Origin: Spirogloea muscicola
Taxonomy: Eukaryota > Streptophyta > Zygnematophyceae > Spirogloeales > Spirogloeaceae
DNA: 64,000 nucleotides
Reading direction: 5' to 3'
Assembly: GCA_009602725.1 (NCBI GenBank)
Contig: WELB01000313.1
Coordinates: 14,204-78,203 of the forward strand
The translations under genes were made by a program, and so were the position numbers. Below the pieces are notes generated by a model that ran no database searches, was not told the DNA's origin, and saw only the letters and a list, made by a program, of their open reading frames with translations. This document shows, piece by piece, positions 1-10,952 of this stretch (its first letter is position 1; each line of letters opens with the position of its first letter).

Positions 1-112
<112 letters not shown>

Positions 113-135
113 CCTCGCTGCGTGCGCTGGCCGCC

Positions 136-1955
136 ATGGGCGACACCCCGGGCGGCTTGGGCGCCACCCGGGCGGCGGCGGCGGAGCGGCCCGCGGCGCC
201 GGGCGAGCTCGAGGCGCACGGCATCACGCCGCAGCTCTGCGACTTTGTGCGCGGCCTGACCATCCAGACCTTCAAGCAGTTCCCCGACGCCGACCTCATG
301 GGTCGGTACCCCCACCCCGATGCCCGGCGCTGGGGCTCCTCGCCGGCGTGACAAGCCCAGCCCATTGACGCGCGCCACCCTCTTCTCTTCGGCGCCTCCA
401 GCGACACCGCGCGGCGGCGGCTCGGGCGCGGAGTCGTCGAGCGCGCAGCCTTCGGATGCGAGGCCTCAGAGCGGCGAGCGAGGTGGGCAGGGTGCCCTGG
501 ACCTCACTCCCTGGCACGAGCGCCATGCGGTACTGATGCTCCACGAAGTGGAGGTGCGTAGCTCTGGCCCCAGTGCGGCGGCGCTCGCAGATCCCGCTGC
601 CGACCACATGCACCGCACTCCATTGCCTCCCAGCCCCGGTGCTCACAGACCAGCTCACTGCCACCACCTCGCTCTCCCACACCTGGGCTCCTGGGTTGCA
701 GCAGCACGCTGACTCAACATGAGTAGCCACTTGTCTACATTCTCTCACTGGTTGTCGTGTGCTGCTTGGCAGGAGATGGCGGACTTCCGCTACGTCCTGT
801 GCCCGCGACGGATGACGGAGCACCGCTTCTGGCAGATCTACTTCACGCTTGTTTGGTCCTTTATAGCCCCGTCAGCTTCCTACCCCTCTCACACCCTGCC
901 TGCAGCTCTAGTCAATCTAGACCCACGACCAAGGACTCGCGGCTGAAGGAGGCCGCTGACCGACTTGAACAAAGGACTGGGCGAACAACCCGTGCAAGCC
1001 TGGTCAGGCGCATGCGTGCCAGCTTGTAACTCTTTGACATGGCTTCTCAGCTGACCTGCCTTCACCCAGTCCCAGTCACCAGGAGCGTGACCAGTTGGAT
1101 ATGCGACGTAGAACACAGGCTGGTCATGTCATTTAAATTTCTCGGTTGTAGGAGAAAGGCGAGACAACGGGGGCCACCACCACGTTGGTTCGGTGCCATG
1201 ACATGCATGTGCAGCTGACACAGCACCTCTGGGCTTGTGCAGCAGCTACGAGCAGAGGGTGGACACCAAGGCACAAGGAGCCATGCCAGAGCATGTCATG
1301 CCACAGCCTAAGCCTTCAATCGAGGCTAGCGTCTCTGCACCAGCAGCGGCTCCTACTGAAGCAGCTCAAGGTGTTGGAGAGGAGCTTAGCGCCAGAGGCC
1401 AGTCTCAGCAGGATGTCATGGGGGGTGCAGCAAATGATGATACTCCTAGGAGCACAGATCAAGATATTGATGCATACCTCATGGGACTTGGTAGCGGCGA
1501 TGAAGCTGCAGGTCAGTCTTAAGCTTTGCACAGTGGGCAGATGTGGAATGTCATTGTCAGCAACTGACCTGTACATACATCGCAATTTATGTTCTCCCCA
1601 TCCTTGTGACCAGACGGCAATGATGACGATGATGGATTTGATGCGGACGCATTTGACCACTTCGTCAATAGTGCTGTGAGTTTCCTCCCTAACTTCCACA
1701 TACATTGTAATGCAAGTGCACTGCCATATCGACTGCATGTACTTCCTTCCTGGTAGTAAGAATGATGAGAACGCCACTTCTATGCAGTCAATTGACGATG
1801 ACCAGGAGGGTAAGGGCCACTCCAGGAGATTACCCAATGGAAACAAAGAGCGGAAGGAGAGCCATATGCTACAAGACAAGACTCCTGATACCAGTATGAA
1901 GAAGGCGGACAACATTGATACTCCTGTCTTGACTGAGGGAGCCAGCAATGTCTAA
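136..1955 (+). CDS. BSD-domain protein, multi-exon
   Basis: Plant-type BSD-domain protein of unknown biochemical role; the domain is named after BTF2/TFIIH p62-like, synapse-associated and DOS2-like proteins. The BSD core is spread over three exons: 136 to about 302 (GITPQLCDFVRGLTIQTF), about 430-555 (LTPWHERHAVLML) and about 772-849 (FRYVLCPRRMTEHRFWQIYF, with the family's FW pair). Later exons carry an acidic, low-complexity C-terminus (about 1235-1512, 1613-1678, 1788-1955) with D-rich stretches, ending at TAA 1953-1955. The ATG at 136 lies in a strong context (GCCGCCATGG) and leads into an Ala/Gly-rich stretch. It converges on the CBBY gene. Exon borders are estimated from GT/AG and homology. 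Confidence 0.8.
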
Positions 1956-2328
1956 GTCTAACAGTGGCTCCATTTGTACATGGTAAGGATAAAGCTAAAT
2001 TGAGTGTCAATTGTGAAGTAAGTGCAGAATGAGTCAGGTAATTATGTGCCATGGCCACCCCGGCTGCCATGACTTGCATGGCTGGCCAGTAGTGCTCTGT
2101 TAGTGCGTGTGTTGTTTAAGCCTGTGCCTATCCTTACATAGCTGCATTGCTTTGTAGCGTGTTGCTGGATTAAGTCCACCAACTAGGTTGCAAGCAGTGG
2201 TCCTTATTCTCTTGCAAACATTAGTCTGTACGGGTTGTCAAGGTCCGTGTACATAGTACTCCAGATTACCCAGCTAGCAACAGCCACAACTTTGGACAAA
2301 CAATGGGCCCTGAGCAATAGCCCCTGGC
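1956..2328. other. convergent intergenic spacer
   Basis: AT-richer spacer between the stop codons of the BSD gene (+) and the CBBY gene (-). It presumably holds both 3' UTRs. No further coding or structured signal was seen. Confidence 0.6.
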
Positions 2329-5076
2329 TCAGGCAGCAACAACAAACATGTCCTGCTGAAGGTCAACTAGGGTTGTATGTTCCAAGTCTGGGTACACAGC
2401 CGCAGCAGATGAAAAGTCCTGCATGTAGTAGAAGACGCCTCTTGAGCAGGTCACTTATGATGTGCAGCCTAGCAGCTTAAGTCTGCATAAGCATCCGACA
2501 TACATGCGCACACACCTAACTCACCTGATTTTGTGTGCTGCCAGTGTAAGTGATGATGCACCTCATGCCTGCCCCATTAGCAGCCTGAGCAGTAACAAAG
2601 AACACCCACTCAGCAGCGCCCCCCGCTTTATCAAACAGCTGCATTCGCACGAGGGCTGTAACAAGAAAGTTGTGCGATCGTGGAAGATGCCTAGCAGGCT
2701 GCTGGTGCATGGAAGCTCGGTCAAAACAGGGAGGCTCAATCCCTACACATACAGCCCAGTAACAATACCACCATACGGCCCCTGAGGAGTAGAGATAGTC
2801 GTAGTTTGAATCAAGTAGAACTGACCTGCAACCCTATGAGACTGTCCTCCACAACAAGGCAATGATCCGGGTCTATTTGCAGTCTCTGCGGGTACGCGCG
2901 AGGCACGGCATGGGACATGCCCACATTAGGATCATCAAATGCAATTTGTCAGTATTAGTGCCAGTGCGGCACAGCACAGCACAGTGAGCAGGCAAAGCAG
3001 TTTGCAAGCGGACCTCGGCAGCAGTCCTGTAAATTGTTGGGTCAGGTTTCTTCTTATCCACATCGTCTCCTGAACCAGCAAACATCTTACCCCAAACTTA
3101 ATGACCATGTCAGGATAACTTCACCTCAGCTTTCCACCTGAGCACGTTACGCATGCAAATTCACACCACTTCAAGGCCATGATCCGCAAAGTTCACCCTA
3201 AGAGAGCTCCCATACGTACCAGCAAGGAAGCAGTCTAGTCGCTGAAAGCGATCCTGCACATTGGTCAAACACCCTGCTTAGACACTCAAGCTGTTGCACC
3301 GCATTCTTAGCCACCACACAAACTAGTTTACGGATCTCGACTGCAAACCACTATTCTCACTCAGAGATCAGGAGACAGAGATGGCAGTGTCTTTACCTAC
3401 CTGACCGAGCAGACTTTCAAGGCAGAAGATAACGGATGATTTCGTGGCCGCAGAACACACAGCCACCTTCAATCCCTGCTGGCGAGGCCTTTGCGGACCA
3501 GTCAGATGTTGCATGATGACCAACTCTGGCAGTCTGAGCATTACAGCAAGCCACGTGCTTGTATTTGCCAGATATGTGGTTATCTTAGCAGGCAAGGGCA
3601 GTGGTCAATAGTGACAACCCTGCTGCGTGCCTCGTCCATCATGCGGACAACGCCAGGCCTTGGTTGAACCTGCAGAGGCCATTGTGTGAGCCTTCTGAGC
3701 CATTGCGCACGGTGGTACATCTCATGCACGACATTACGATCTACCCTGCTTACAAACACGCTGAGCGACCAGGAGAACTCCTACACTCCTACATTGTTGC
3801 GGATGGTCATGTCTCACCCCTCCTGATGCAATGATCTCCTGATACCTAGTGGTCTTCCAGTCCTGCATAGTCATCAGGCACAAACAGGCAGAAGGCTAGT
3901 GCAAAAGCTTCAGGGACCATAAAAAGCTCCAAGCCCCAAGCTCCACACAGAGGCATGCGTTCTAACGAGTGAATGCAGTCTAGCCAGGACAACCCTCAGG
4001 CGCATGTACACCACAGCAGCTCAGCTTCCGGCTGCAATGGTCTGACAGCACGGAGATGCTGACGAACCTGCAGCGTATCGATCAGTTTCGTCTTCTCCTC
4101 GTCAGATTGGGGACCAGAGGGGAATATGGTTGAGGTTGGCCAGCCATGCTCCCCAAAGAACCTGCAGTTCCTCCACAGCACCTCTCAGCAGGAACACAAC
4201 GGAGCCCTGGACGAGTGTTCCTTCTGTGAAGTCAGAGGGGGGCGGCAGCTTGCCAATGGCGAGCTTCAGCCGTCGACACTGGGCTAGGGTCAGCAGGCTA
4301 TTGGCAGCCCGACTATGCAGCACTATCTCTCGGGGCCTGCCTGCCGCCATATTGCACGTTGTCAATTTGAGCGCGTGGCCGAGGGCACACGCACACGAGA
4401 GGAAGGAGAGGCAGAGGCTACCAGCGCATTTTGGGCTTGCCGCCACCAATCTTGTTCTGCAGGTCCTCGTAGAACTCCGTCGTCCAGTCCACAGGTAGGG
4501 AGCCAGGGCACCTGACATCAAACTGCAAGCATTGCCGGAGTGAGCACGGCCCTCTGCAGGCAGGAAGCAGCCAGCGGCCGGGCACAGCAGGGGGGGGGGA
4601 GGGCAAGCCGAGGCTCGGGATGGAGGGGCACGTGGTGGAAGGCATCGTTGTAGGCGCGGCGGTGGAGGCCCTCGGAGTCGAGGATGACGCCGTCGCAGTC
4701 GAAGATGAGGGCGTGCAGGGAGCCCGGGGCCGGGGCCGGGGTGGCGGAGCCGGGGGCGGGCGCGCTGGCGGCGCGAGGTGGCGGAGGCGGCGCCGGCGGC
4801 CGCGAGGGCCGCCATGGCCACGGGCCCGCTCGGGCTGGCCGGGCTGGCGGCGCGGGAGCTCCTGCTTCTTGCGCTGAGCGGGCCAGCCCCGCTCAGTGTG
4901 GAGAAGCCAAGACGAGAAAGTGCTCGCCCACAGAGGGAGGGGCAGCCCGACAAGAACCAGGTCCACCGAGCCTCGCCACTCTGCATGCCTCTCCAGCCGC
5001 CAGTTGCTCCGACGCGCTGCTGCTGACTTGTCAGCATCGCTGCAGCCTCGGCGGTGCATGCCAACACGCGTTGCAT
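2329..5076 (-). CDS. CBBY: CBBY-like HAD phosphatase, probably plastidial
   Basis: HAD-superfamily phosphatase of the CbbY group. The plant member dephosphorylates xylulose-1,5-bisphosphate, a Rubisco inhibitor, in the chloroplast. Exons in gene order: near 4740-4617, the catalytic FDCDGVILDSEG (nucleophile and acid Asp pair) and LHRRAYNDAF; 4512-4430, VDWTTEFYEDLQNKIGGGKP; 4155-4066, GWPTSTIFPSG; 3867-3817, DWKTTRYQEIIASGG; about 3678-3628, QPRPGVVRMMDEA; about 3480-3400, VAVCSAATKSSVIFCLE (motif II Ser/Thr); 3085-3015, GDDVDKKKPDPTIY (motif III Lys); 2870-2829, CLVVEDSLIGLQ (motif IV); 2584-2520, GAGMRCIITYT; and about 2440 to the TGA at 2329-2331, AAAVYPDLEHTTL. The N-terminus is unsettled: a transit-peptide-like ORF from 5076 or 5245 runs in another frame than the HAD core. 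Confidence 0.9.
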
Positions 5077-5289
5077 CTGCGTGCCGGTCGCGCCTCGGCT
5101 GCAGCCTCTTGCGCACCACTTCTTGCCACCGCCCTCGACTGGAAGCGGCTAAATCTTCTTGCATAGACAGGTCACTCGCCCCCTGGCTACCACTTTCTCT
5201 TACCTGCGGCTGCTCAGCTGGGGATATTGAGCACCCAGTGGCCACTTGGATCGCTGTGTGCTTCAGCGCTTTTCCTGGCCCCTTCGAAC

Positions 5290-5360
5290 TTGGTCTTCAC
5301 TTTTTTCTGGGCTGGCCAATCACAGTCATCGCCGTCTACTGGAAGAACTGGACCAGTTTT
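5290..5360 (+). repeat. LINE 3' tail with hairpin
   Basis: Degenerate GGGCTGGC hairpin-type tail (about 5308-5350), the same module found at the 3' ends of LINE fragments elsewhere in the window. No coding part remains. Upstream, 5077-5290 is the GC-rich start region of the CBBY gene. Confidence 0.5.
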
Positions 5361-5401
5361 TCCTTTAGTCGGGATCACAGACCTCCCGTTCGCCTGGCTG
5401 T

Positions 5402-5640
5402 GGATAGGGGCTGGAAAAGCCAGCCCAAAAATAAATTGAACAGAGTACCAGAAGGGGGCCAGGGGAAGCGCTAAGAATCACAAGAACACACAGAAACAAA
5501 GCAGTTACGAATCACTCAGTAACCCCTGCTAAGCAGCCGCAGATCAGAGATGCTAGGCTCCTGGAAGTGGGTCCCCTGGCCAGAGCCAGAGGCAGCAGCG
5601 AGAGCTCTGCTGGCACGAAGGTGCAGCACGAAGGTTTAAG
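5402..5640 (-). mobile_element. LINE family A, 3' end
   Basis: Minus-strand tail of a non-LTR element. In element order it has the Ala-rich C-terminus up to the ISDLRLLSRGY-stop signature (about 5570-5518), a T-rich 3' UTR, and the hairpin GGGCTGGCTTTTCCAGCCC followed by CCTATCC, which ends at 5402. It is almost the same as the copies at 8690-8819, 21246-21520, 57952-58060 and 62150-63030. It is strongly 5'-truncated; no reverse transcriptase sequence is present. Confidence 0.8.
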
Positions 5641-7760
5641 CGCCTCTCCCCCTTTGGACCTTGTCAAGTCTTTTCGGGCTGGCTTTTCACAGCCCTTGCC
5701 TCCATTGGGAGAGCCACTTCTTCTCCTTTGCGCTCTAAGTCAGGCCTCCGGCTTTCGTGGCGGCGCTCCAGCTCCCCAAGTTAGCTTGTCAGATTTGTTT
5801 GTGCTCACCCGTGGGTACTAATGTCATCTTAGGTACCTTAGATTAGGTCTCCGTGTTATGTAGCATTGTTTAGTCTGCACTCGACTCTGCCTGAACAATG
5901 TATTGGCTTGAATTGGCCTCCCTTTCAATTCATGCGCCCCGCGCGCCTTCTCTCTCTTTCACAGCCACCAGTCAATCTGGCCGCGCTTTCTCCCTTTCAC
6001 AGCCCTCGACCACTTGGGAAGACCCACTTTCCTTCTTCTTATCTGCCTTTCTGCTGTCTTCTCCGACTTGCGGCTGCTGACTAGGGGTTGTTTGAGATAT
6101 CAGACTCTTCCAAAGGGGGCGCTGTTGAGAACCCGTTCCTCGTAGCCACTTATGCAAATGTGAGCTTTTGCACTCACCTGCCCCTTTGTCCGTGGTCTAT
6201 GAACTCTAGAGTCTGGCCTTTCACAGCCCCATCCCTTTTGGAAGAGCTGCTTCTCTCTTTCTCTTCTTTCGTGCGGCTGCTAATTATGGAAGACAATGCG
6301 ACCAACCTTTGTGGTTCTTGCAAAGCTGTGTAATCTAGCTTCTTCCGGCCCATCGGACCTTGTCCGTCTCTTCTGGGGCCGGCCTTTCAAGGCCCTCGCC
6401 CCGCTAGAAGAACGTACTTTCTTATTCATTCACTCGTGGGCTGGCTTTTCTCCGGTTGGCATCTCACAGCCACTATTTCCATAAGAAGAGCTGTTCCTTT
6501 CTCGGATATGCCTATGTTGGGCTGGCCCTTTGCAGCCCTCGACCCATTTTGTAAGAGCTGCTTCGTTTTCTTCTCAGACCCCTCGGCCCCATCCTCTCTG
6601 GGCTGGCCAAGTGCATCTATCGCCCTTATCCTGGAAGCGTCCTTTTTCTTTCTCTTGGAAGAGCTGCTTCATCTTCTTTCACTTAAGTCAGGCCACTGGC
6701 TTCCGTGGCTGTGCTCCTGCTCCCTGGATTAGCCTGTCGGGATCTTATTTGCTCACTCGCAGGTGTTGACGTCCCTTTCCAGCCTGCATTCACATTGTTA
6801 CCTCAGCCCCCCTTGAATCAGATTTTTTATACGTAACCCCACTTTTCGGTCTAGCTTTTGCCTACACAATGGATCGGCTGATTGGCCTCCTCCCTTTCAT
6901 TTGATTAGCACCACACGCCTTCTCTCTCTACAACACAGCCATCACACTTTTGGGTGGCGGCAGTGCGGCGCTGCAGCTGTATGAGCCTTGCCGTCTTCCT
7001 GCAGCGGTCCTTGGCGTTTGCCACTGACTTGCAGGCAGGCCGTGCCTTGGCTGCTGCCTTCAACTTCCGCCAGGGCGACGCCTGACCGCCCTCAAGTCAC
7101 CTAATCTGTACTTGCTGACTGCCGCGTTAAGAATGGCCTGCTCCCCTTGGACATTCCTTTGGGCTGGCCTCTCACAGCCACTGCCGTAGATTGGAAGAGC
7201 TTTGTCTCTTGGGAACGTCTTGACACCGCACTGCGCTAGGTCGTGCTTTCAGAAGAGCTCACTTCATCAGATTGTTCGGAAGCAGGGCACGCGGTTGGCA
7301 ATGCTGCCAGCGGCAATTGCACAAACATGCAGATCACCAGCCGGCGGTGAGTATGTGGCGCTAGCGATCGACGTGCACGGGGCATTCGGCAATCGATGGC
7401 TGGACTTCTGCGGCGACTTGCACGGCGGGCCATCGACGTCGGCAGGGACAGCCAGGTGAGCTGCCCGGCTTAAATGCCGCCGGGTCGCTTGCCCAGGTGT
7501 TCCGTATGCGGCTATCCATGTCCACCTAACAGTCCCAGGCTCAGTTGCCGGCAGGCCGTACCATGGTTGCTGCTTCTGGGTCTCGTCGGGGTGCCTCTTT
7601 TCTAGCTGCATATTTCTCCAACTTGCGGCTGCTGACTCGGGGTTACTTACTAAGCTCCTATGTGCTAGTCTCTTGAACAGCTGTGTTGTTTTGGCGCTAT
7701 CCGGCCCATTGAGCGTTATTCGTTCCATTGAGCTGGCCTCTCACAGCTACTGCTAAACAT
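5640..7760 (+). mobile_element. nest of LINE tail fragments
   Basis: Mosaic of at least six truncated LINE 3' ends in the same orientation. Recognisable pieces: a family B C-terminus QASGFRGGAPAP...SDLFVLTRGY-stop (about 5735-5821) with its own 3' UTR (GCCTGAACAATGTATTGGC, 5888-5906); a degraded DLRLL-type end near 6063-6093; hairpin tails near 5677, 6365, 6440, 6514, 6600, 7150 and 7735; another B-like end at 6690-6769; a QRSLA...GRALAAA piece (6980-7085); and a larger C-terminal piece with ALAIDVHGAFGNRW (7346-7405) running to a degraded signature near 7612-7650. All are fragments, and frames are broken many times. Confidence 0.75.
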
Positions 7761-8380
7761 AGGAAGAGCTATTCTCGTTTCTTTGGGTTACCTTCGCACA
7801 TCAATCGCCTCCATCGGAGAAGCCTGTTCGAGCGTGCCTGGGCAGCTCGCCGGCCCGACAGCCCTGTCGAAGATACCCGGCCCGGATATGCCCACGTGAG
7901 ACTGCTGCTGTCCACTGTACCTCTTCTTGTGGAACCGCCATTGCTGGTCTTAGAGTGTTGTTAAGTGATGGAGGGCCTGAATGGCCAAGTACAGTGGCAA
8001 ACACATTGACAGATGTACATAAATTGCTGCTAAGCTGACCAGCTCGTAATTACGAATCAGCACATAGAGGTCGCTACCTGATGCCCGAGTACCGGACGAC
8101 AGTTGACAAGCTCTTGTGCCACCAGCTTAGGCTTTACCAGCTTTCTGATGCAAAGCATGAGCCTGAGCTCGCTGCGAACAGACTATACAAGTCGTCACAA
8201 AATTGACAAAAAGGCTGCCGGCATGCCCATCTGAACTGGAAGTGTACTTTCATCATGTGCATATCCTACACTTGCGATGTTTTCATGTAGGATATGTGAC
8301 GTCACCTATGCAGCCAATTGCGGCTGACAATAGCGGCTGGTAGGAGGTGATCACTGCAGGGGTACTTATGCAGTCGAAGA
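7761..8380. other. spacer with old repeat remnants
   Basis: No gene seen. A stretch at about 7986-8080 (AAGTACAGTGGCAAACACAT) resembles, in the same orientation, 60125-60150 and, inverted, 21655-21690 and 9010-9045. It is probably the tail of another repeat family. The rest is unassigned. Confidence 0.4.
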
Positions 8381-8384
8381 TGAG

Positions 8385-8660
8385 AGAAGGCGCGCGGGGT
8401 GCATGATATGAAATGGAGGCCAATTCAAGCTGATACATTGCTCAGGCAGAGTCTAGGGCACACTTAACAGGGCTACATAATACGGAGACCAAATTAAGGT
8501 GCCTAAGGTGACATCAGTACCCACGGGTGAGCACAAACAAATCCGACAAGCTTGGGGAGCTGGAGCGCCGCCACGAAAGCCGGAGGCCTGACTTAGAGCG
8601 CGCCCTTCACGGTGATGAAGAGCCAATGCTTGCGAGCGCTGCAAACTTAGTGAGATTCGC
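8385..8660 (-). mobile_element. LINE family B, 3' end
   Basis: Minus-strand fragment. The coding end reads ASGFRGGAPAP (about 8595-8563) and PSLSDLFVLTRGY-stop (about 8556-8515). It is followed by the family B 3' UTR with the inverted GCCTGAACAATGTATTGGC-like block and GCGCGCCTTCTC near 8385-8445. Closest relatives here are 5735-5950 (+) and 60955-61175 (-). Confidence 0.75.
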
Positions 8661-8667
8661 ATTCCTT

Positions 8668-8818
8668 TAATTGAATGAACAAAGAACGAGAAGGGGGCCA
8701 GAGGAAGCCAGAGGAAGCGCTAAGAAACCAAAGCACACAAAGAAAGAAAGCAGCTACAAATTACTCAGTAACCCCTGCTAAGCAGCCGCAAATCAGAGAG
8801 GCTAGGGTCCTGGAAGTG
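8668..8818 (-). mobile_element. LINE family A, 3' end cut by an N
   Basis: The minus-strand LSDLRLLSRGY-stop signature (about 8800-8766) and the family A 3' UTR are nearly identical to 62880-62990. The upstream part ends abruptly at the single N (8819), so the element is truncated by an assembly join rather than by a visible biological border. Confidence 0.75.
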
Positions 8819-8819
8819 G
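8819..8819. other. single-N assembly join
   Basis: A lone N inside LINE sequence; the sequence to the right (GCTTTGCTGGCCCCC) belongs to a different LINE tail. It marks a contig join inside a repeat. Confidence 0.8.
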
Positions 8820-9080
8820 NGCTTTGCTGGCCCCCTTTCTCTATGGGCGCGCTCTTTCATTCAGGCATCGAGTAGCGACCTCAATTTAATACATGTGCTG
8901 ACCCGCAGTTACTGAGAGGGTCAATCTGCAGTGGGTAATGGACATCATCAGATGTACTTGGCCTTCCATTTAAATCAACACGCGAGTGTCCCACCCACCT
9001 CCACGTACATTTGTCAACGTGCTTGCCTTTGTACTTGGCCGCATAGGCCCTCCATCTCTTAATACACACTCCACTTTCCT
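8820..9080 (+). mobile_element. LINE tail fragments (families C and others)
   Basis: Family C-like tail (TTTGCTGGCCCCCTTTCTC, compare 32698-32730). Then comes a C-terminal remnant ending VLTRSY-stop (about 8893-8914), and a block near 9005-9040 that matches the repeat at 21650-21690. Both are short and degraded. Confidence 0.55.
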
Positions 9081-9229
9081 GCTGAGGCCAAAAGCCGGCT
9101 GGAGCTGCTGGGCAGGCTCACGGTGCCCACTGGCCTTCTCGTGAGGAGCTCAGGGCCGCGGCGCAGCAGCTGCGGAGTTGGGGACTCTGACGGCGAGCAC
9201 TGGTGTTGTGACGGCGGGGGAGGGCTTTG

Positions 9230-10813
9230 ATGGGCGCTGCCACCAGCAGGGCCGCTGCTGCCGCTGCCGCCGTCTTGCCGGTTCTGCAGCGGCGGCGCCC
9301 TTTCGCCGGCAACGGGTGTGCTGCCGCCGCTGCACTAGTGGAGCTCGCCAGCGGCGCCAGCTTGGAGCGGCCTGGCCGGCGGATGTGGGACGGCGGCGCC
9401 ATGATGTGGGGCCTTGCCCGGCCTTCCAGTGCGGCGACACTGGTGGCACCCTCGCACCACCAAGCGCTCTTTGTACACCGTGGCTGCGTGGCGGGCGATG
9501 GCGATCACATCCGCCACACCGGGCAGCCCAGCGACGCCAGGCTTGCCAGTGGCTGGTGCCAGCCGACGAGCGCCCGGCCGCAGGAGCGTGCAGAGGACGC
9601 CACACACTCCAGGTCCCCTGCGTTGCCCGCTCACCTCTTAAACCCCAACTTTCTACTGCAAACCCGCAAGCTAAACCCTAGCCCTAAAACCCTAAACTCT
9701 TTAACCCTAAACCAAGTCTGGCTTTCTCAATTGCGAGCAGCCCCTTGGGCCGCGCCAATGCTTGGGAAGACTTGCACATTGAGGGGCATCGGTAGCAGCA
9801 ACTTGTTTATTGAGGGGCATCAGCAGCAGCACAACAGAGCAACCCCAAGCGCCTCGTCATCAATTTTGCGTTTGGCGCCCGTGATGGCCTTGCAGCGACT
9901 CTTCTGAGGAGGGCAACTACCACCACGTTGCAGACGCTGAGCTCCACCACCTGCAGGAGCGCCTCGAGGTGACTTGTAGCTGCCTGGTCATGGTTATGCA
10001 ATTCTGCACGCGTCCAGCGGATTTATGGCTGCAAGACCAGACTGACAAGGCTCGTCAAGCGTGCGTGAACGCCACGCAGGAATACGGTGAGGACTTGGAG
10101 GTGGAGGGCTTCGACCTCGAGGTCTCGGTGAGAGCTTTTGCAGCTTGGTTGCCCCTGCTGGAGTGAGTCCCTTCCGTAATGTGCGGATGTGCGGACTGGC
10201 GGGCTAGTGGTGCTGTGGCTTTTGACGCCAGACGTGTCTGTGGTGATTCGCTCCCTCACTGTTGTCATCACGCGTGCTGGCTATTGCTGCGCCCAGCAAG
10301 GAGTCTTGACGATGCGCCTCGGCGAGCTGGGCACGTATGTCCTAAACAAGCAGACGCCCAATCGGCAGCTCTGGCTGTCATCGCCGGTCAGGTGGGCCCA
10401 TGCACCATCCCCGCTCTTGAAACCAGCCCTCAACTGCCTTCCACTTGTGATTCCAAGAAAGCCTGACAGGTTTAGAGGAGATGATGTTGAACTTCCAGAC
10501 TTCCATGTCTGCCAGTGGCTAGCGTCACCATTGGATGACAGCTTCTTCTTGCCAATCTGTAATGTAATCTGCATTTCCATGGGCGTGCAAATAGCAATCT
10601 GAGCATCGTTTTGCTGAGCTGTCTGCAAGACCCTCACTTGATGGGCTTCTTCACTGCTTCTGCTGTGACTGCACTGACAGTGGACCTGCGCGATTTGACT
10701 GGCACCCTGAGAAAGGGCAGTGGATCTATAGGCGCACGCAGGCGGAGCTCCGAAGCTTACTGCAGCACGAACTTAGCAGCCTGCTCAGCTCAGAGATTGT
10801 CTTGTGCAGCTAA
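9230..10813 (+). CDS. FH: frataxin, mitochondrial
   Basis: Frataxin (CyaY family), which regulates sulfur transfer during mitochondrial Fe-S cluster assembly. Conserved exons: about 9907-9968, [18 protein letters not shown] (helix 1); about 10083-10128, [15 protein letters not shown] (acidic ridge and strand 1); about 10303-10390, [14 protein letters not shown] and [15 protein letters not shown]; about 10680-10813, [19 protein letters not shown] to a TAA at 10811-10813. The proposed start at 9230 opens an Ala/Arg-rich, acid-poor stretch ([20 protein letters not shown]) that fits a mitochondrial targeting peptide, but the splice from it to helix 1 was not resolved. The intervening intron carries telomere-like repeats. 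It converges on the VIR3-like gene. Confidence 0.9.
9668..9715 (+). repeat. interstitial telomere-like repeats
   Basis: About five imperfect CCCTAAA units (CTAAACCCTAGCCCTAAAAC, then further CCCTAAA). This is the Arabidopsis/Chlorella-type telomere motif read on its C-rich strand. The block lies inside an intron of the frataxin gene. It is too short and imperfect to be a chromosome end. Confidence 0.75.
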
Positions 10814-10952
10814 GTGAATTTGACACCTAGTTGACGGCAAGGTCAAAGTAAGATAGCGAGCACTAAAGAGGTGCAGCTTTGCATAGGCAAAGTAGATATG
10901 CACAATGCTGGTCTACTTTAAGTACAAGGCTTAGCATGAGCAGGCCAGCCCA

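Noticed and set aside
296-823. 175-codon minus-strand ORF over the BSD gene start
   Set aside because: It is antisense to conserved BSD exons and has no family resemblance; it is open because of high GC content.
5640-7760. Tandem satellite interpretation of the hairpin pile-up
   Set aside because: Units differ in length and content, and several include coding ends of different LINE subfamilies, so nested insertions fit better than a satellite.
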